Part shown: positions 6,109 through 7,321 of the stretch, piece by piece | How the letters are laid out: every line of letters starts with the position of its first letter | How positions within the stretch are numbered: the first letter of the stretch is position 1 | Program-made: the position numbers and the translations under genes | The notes under the pieces: model-generated | What the model was told of the DNA's origin: nothing | The model's database searches: none | What the model saw: the letters and a program-made list of their open reading frames with translations, nothing else | Source: Clostridia bacterium | GTDB lineage: Bacteria; Bacillota; Clostridia; Oscillospirales; CAG-272 | Reading direction: 5' to 3' | NCBI GenBank assembly: GCA_017408535.1 | Contig: JAFQUL010000058.1 | Location: 1-7,321, forward strand | DNA length: 7,321 bases

Positions 6109-7011
6109 ATGTATGATGTTATTATCATAGGTGCGGGAACCGCCGGGCTTACTGCGGCTATCTATTCCGCACGTGCGGGAAAGAAGACCGTTGTGATCGA
6201 GGGTTCCACCATCGGCGGTCAGATCGCCACCTCCCCCAGAGTTGAAAATTATCCAGGTATCATACAGATATCCGGGATGGAGTTTTCCGACCGTCTCTTT
6301 GAGCAGGCGACCGCTCTCGGCGTTGAGCTTGAGATTGATACGGTTACCGGTATAACCGATAATGACGGTATAAAGACCGTTATCACCGAGTATGGCAGCT
6401 TTGAGGGTAAGGCGGTAATAATCGCCACCGGTGTCAAGCACAGAAAGCTGGGGGCCAAGGGTGAGGAAGAATATTCCGGCCGCGGAGTTTCCTACTGTGC
6501 TATTTGCGACGGTGCCTTTTATAGGGACAAAACAGTTGCCGTTATCGGCGGCGGCAGCTCAGCTCTTATATCTGCAGATCTGCTTTCTGACGGCTGTGAG
6601 AAGGTTTATCTTATCCACAGACGCAGCGAGTTCAGAGGAGAAGAAAAACTCCTTGAAGGTCTTCGAGCTAAGGGGAACGTTGAGATAGTCTGCGATACTG
6701 TAGTCGATGAGATATTCGGTGACGGTAAGGTAACCGGTGTTACTCTCCGTAATGTCAATACCGATGACAGCAGATCACTTTCTCTTGACGGTGTGTTTGT
6801 ATCGGTCGGTCAGGCCCCCGAGAATAGTGCATTTTCTTCGCTGGTGAAGCTTGATGAATATGGATATATAGTTGCAGGTGAAGATACTAAAACCTCCTCT
6901 GAGGGTATTTTTGCTGCTGGAGACTGCAGAACAAAGGCAATCAGACAGCTCACAACTGCCGCAGCTGACGGTGCGGTGGCTGCTCTTGCCGTTTGCGATT
7001 ATCTCAGATAA
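6109..7011 (+). CDS. trxB: Thioredoxin reductase
   Basis: A 300-residue FAD-dependent, NADPH-using disulfide reductase of the low-molecular-weight bacterial type. The FAD-binding GAGTAG lies at residues 8-13. The NADPH domain carries the redox pair C130-A-I-C133, the glycine-rich GGGSSA (147-152, with Ser where Asp or Asn is usual) and HRRSEFR (170-176), whose arginines bind the 2'-phosphate and so favour NADPH over NADH. AAGDCR (269-274) closes the FAD site. The gene starts 8 nt after the nrdD stop and has only a weak ribosome site (AGG in CAGGCAG), so translation is probably coupled to nrdD. No separate thioredoxin gene lies nearby, so its likely partner is the redoxin domain at the end of NrdD. 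It could also serve a general thioredoxin pool. The function as a flavin disulfide reductase is secure. Confidence 0.94.
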   Translation: MYDVIIIGAGTAGLTAAIYSARAGKKTVVIEGSTIGGQIATSPRVENYPGIIQISGMEFSDRLFEQATALGVELEIDTVTGITDNDGIKTVITEYGSFEGKAVIIATGVKHRKLGAKGEEEYSGRGVSYCAICDGAFYRDKTVAVIGGGSSALISADLLSDGCEKVYLIHRRSEFRGEEKLLEGLRAKGNVEIVCDTVVDEIFGDGKVTGVTLRNVNTDDSRSLSLDGVFVSVGQAPENSAFSSLVKLDEYGYIVAGEDTKTSSEGIFAAGDCRTKAIRQLTTAAADGAVAALAVCDYLR

Positions 7012-7045
7012 AATACAAAATAAAAAACGCTGTCATTTCCCCGTG

Positions 7046-7092
7046 TGCCGATAAGACAGTAATTTGAAGAAATTACGAAATCGGCATCTGTC
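7046..7092 (+). other. Structured region in the trxB 3' end, function unknown
   Basis: TGCCGAT (7046-7052) pairs exactly with ATCGGCA (7080-7086). Inside it, GTAATTT (7059-7065) pairs with AAATTAC (7070-7076) around a GAAG loop. GACAG (7055-7059), on the 5' side of the internal loop, has two possible partners outside this fold: CTGTC at 7030-7034 and CTGTC at 7088-7092. It may be a 3' untranslated fold or part of a small RNA ending at the terminator at 7110-7152. A weak promoter-like pair, TTGCCG (6986-6991) and TAAAAT (7009-7014) with 17-bp spacing, would start such an RNA near 7021. I do not recognise a known RNA family. Confidence 0.4.
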
Positions 7093-7109
7093 AAACAGGA
7101 TTGGACAAC

Positions 7110-7152
7110 AAAACAGGCGGTATTCAACTTCGGTTGGGTGTCGTCTGTTTTT
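7110..7152 (+). terminator. Strong intrinsic terminator of the nrdD-trxB operon
   Basis: A 19-bp stem (7110-7128 with 7133-7151) including five G-U pairs, closed by CAAC-TTCG-GTTG, the very stable UUCG tetraloop. The stem ends in a five-T run (7148-7152). The G-U pairs exist only in the plus-strand RNA, so it acts for rightward transcription, about 100 nt after the trxB stop. Confidence 0.88.
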
Positions 7153-7240
7153 GTACGTTTAAGGGTTGAAAATCGCCTATTTTCTGCTCTGTGATGCGTT
7201 GTACGAATATGAACAATTTGTAACTTTAGCAGCATACTCA
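7153..7240. other. Intergenic stretch with no supported feature
   Basis: Together with the terminator upstream and the promoter downstream, this belongs to a 310-bp gene-free region from 7012 to 7321. Here I see only a weak AT-rich hairpin (GAAAAT at 7168-7173 with ATTTTC at 7179-7184) and no convincing reading frame on either strand. Confidence 0.5.
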
Positions 7241-7269
7241 TTGACAGAATGCCTTTTTGTGTGTTTAAT
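7241..7269 (+). promoter_or_regulatory. Promoter for a gene beyond the right edge
   Basis: TTGACA (7241-7246) and TTTAAT (7264-7269) are spaced by 17 bp, giving 11 of 12 consensus positions. Transcription would begin near 7276. The gene it serves is outside the window or just starting at its edge. Confidence 0.65.
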
Positions 7270-7284
7270 TAACCTAAAGGTTAA
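7269..7284. promoter_or_regulatory. Palindromic operator candidate over the transcription start
   Basis: TTAACCTAAAGGTTAA is a perfect 6-bp inverted repeat with a TAAA centre. It begins at the last base of the -10 hexamer and covers the predicted start site, a typical repressor position. The half-site is reminiscent of operators of metal-responsive repressors (AdcR-like TTAAC, DtxR-like AGGTTA), but I cannot name the regulator. Confidence 0.45.
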
Positions 7285-7321
7285 ATGATTGGCGGTGATG
7301 TGGTGGGACTCCAAAATACAA

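Noticed and set aside
5815..6441. A 208-codon minus-strand frame spanning the nrdD-trxB junction
   Set aside because: It is antisense to two well-supported genes and has no plausible promoter or ribosome site that I could see. It is a shadow frame.
7046..7092. An H-type pseudoknot joining TGCCGAT/ATCGGCA with GACAG/CTGTC
   Set aside because: The single base between the two 3' strands is too short to cross a 7-bp helix comfortably. Competing alternative pairing is more likely than a pseudoknot.
6999..7241. An 80-codon minus-strand frame at the right end
   Set aside because: It runs through the strong trxB terminator and the end of trxB. Its composition is not protein-like and it has no supporting start signals.
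7285..7321. Start of a new gene at ATG 7285 or ATG 7298
   Set aside because: With transcription starting near 7276, neither codon has room for a ribosome site, and only 8-12 codons are visible. The evidence is too slight to call a gene.

Overview
The window looks like chromosomal DNA from an anaerobic, low-to-mid GC member of the Clostridia, most likely a gut Ruminococcaceae/Oscillospiraceae-type organism. Support comes from strong AGGAG ribosome sites, consensus sigma-A promoters, a Gram-positive-style lipoprotein, and an oxygen-sensitive class III ribonucleotide reductase as the central gene. The taxon is an inference; no rRNA or other marker is present.

Left end (1-977). Two genes read leftward as a probable operon: a 220-residue lipoprotein of unknown function, then the first 37 codons of a gene running off the edge, whose start resembles nitrite/sulfite-reductase-type proteins. 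A divergent intergenic region carries a promoter for each direction and an 8-bp inverted repeat around the rightward promoter.

Middle left (978-2901). One large cytoplasmic protein resembles helical-toroid (six-hairpin) carbohydrate-active enzymes but cannot be assigned to a family. A 178-bp gap follows. It holds a perfect 66-nt three-way-junction palindrome and a GC-rich hairpin just before the next ribosome site.

Centre and right (2902-7011). This is a deoxynucleotide synthesis block: nrdG (radical-SAM activase), nrdD (class III ribonucleotide reductase) and trxB (thioredoxin reductase). NrdD ends in a fused glutaredoxin/thioredoxin-like domain with a CPNC active site, and trxB starts 8 nt later. 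The likely electron route is NADPH to TrxB, to the fused redoxin, to the NrdD active-site cysteines, while NrdG installs the glycyl radical. The sequence around the NrdD active site looks unlike the formate-using type. Between nrdG and nrdD lie a terminator hairpin, a perfect consensus promoter, and three 16-bp matches to the NrdR box whose centres are 32 and 33 bp apart.

Right end (7012-7321). No gene can be supported here. It contains a folded 3' region, a strong UUCG-capped terminator for trxB, and at the very edge a promoter with a palindromic operator for a gene outside the window.

No CRISPR array, tRNA, rRNA, transposase or phage gene was seen. The most notable points are the three-box NrdR control region, the NrdD-redoxin fusion with its adjacent reductase, and the three-way-junction element.
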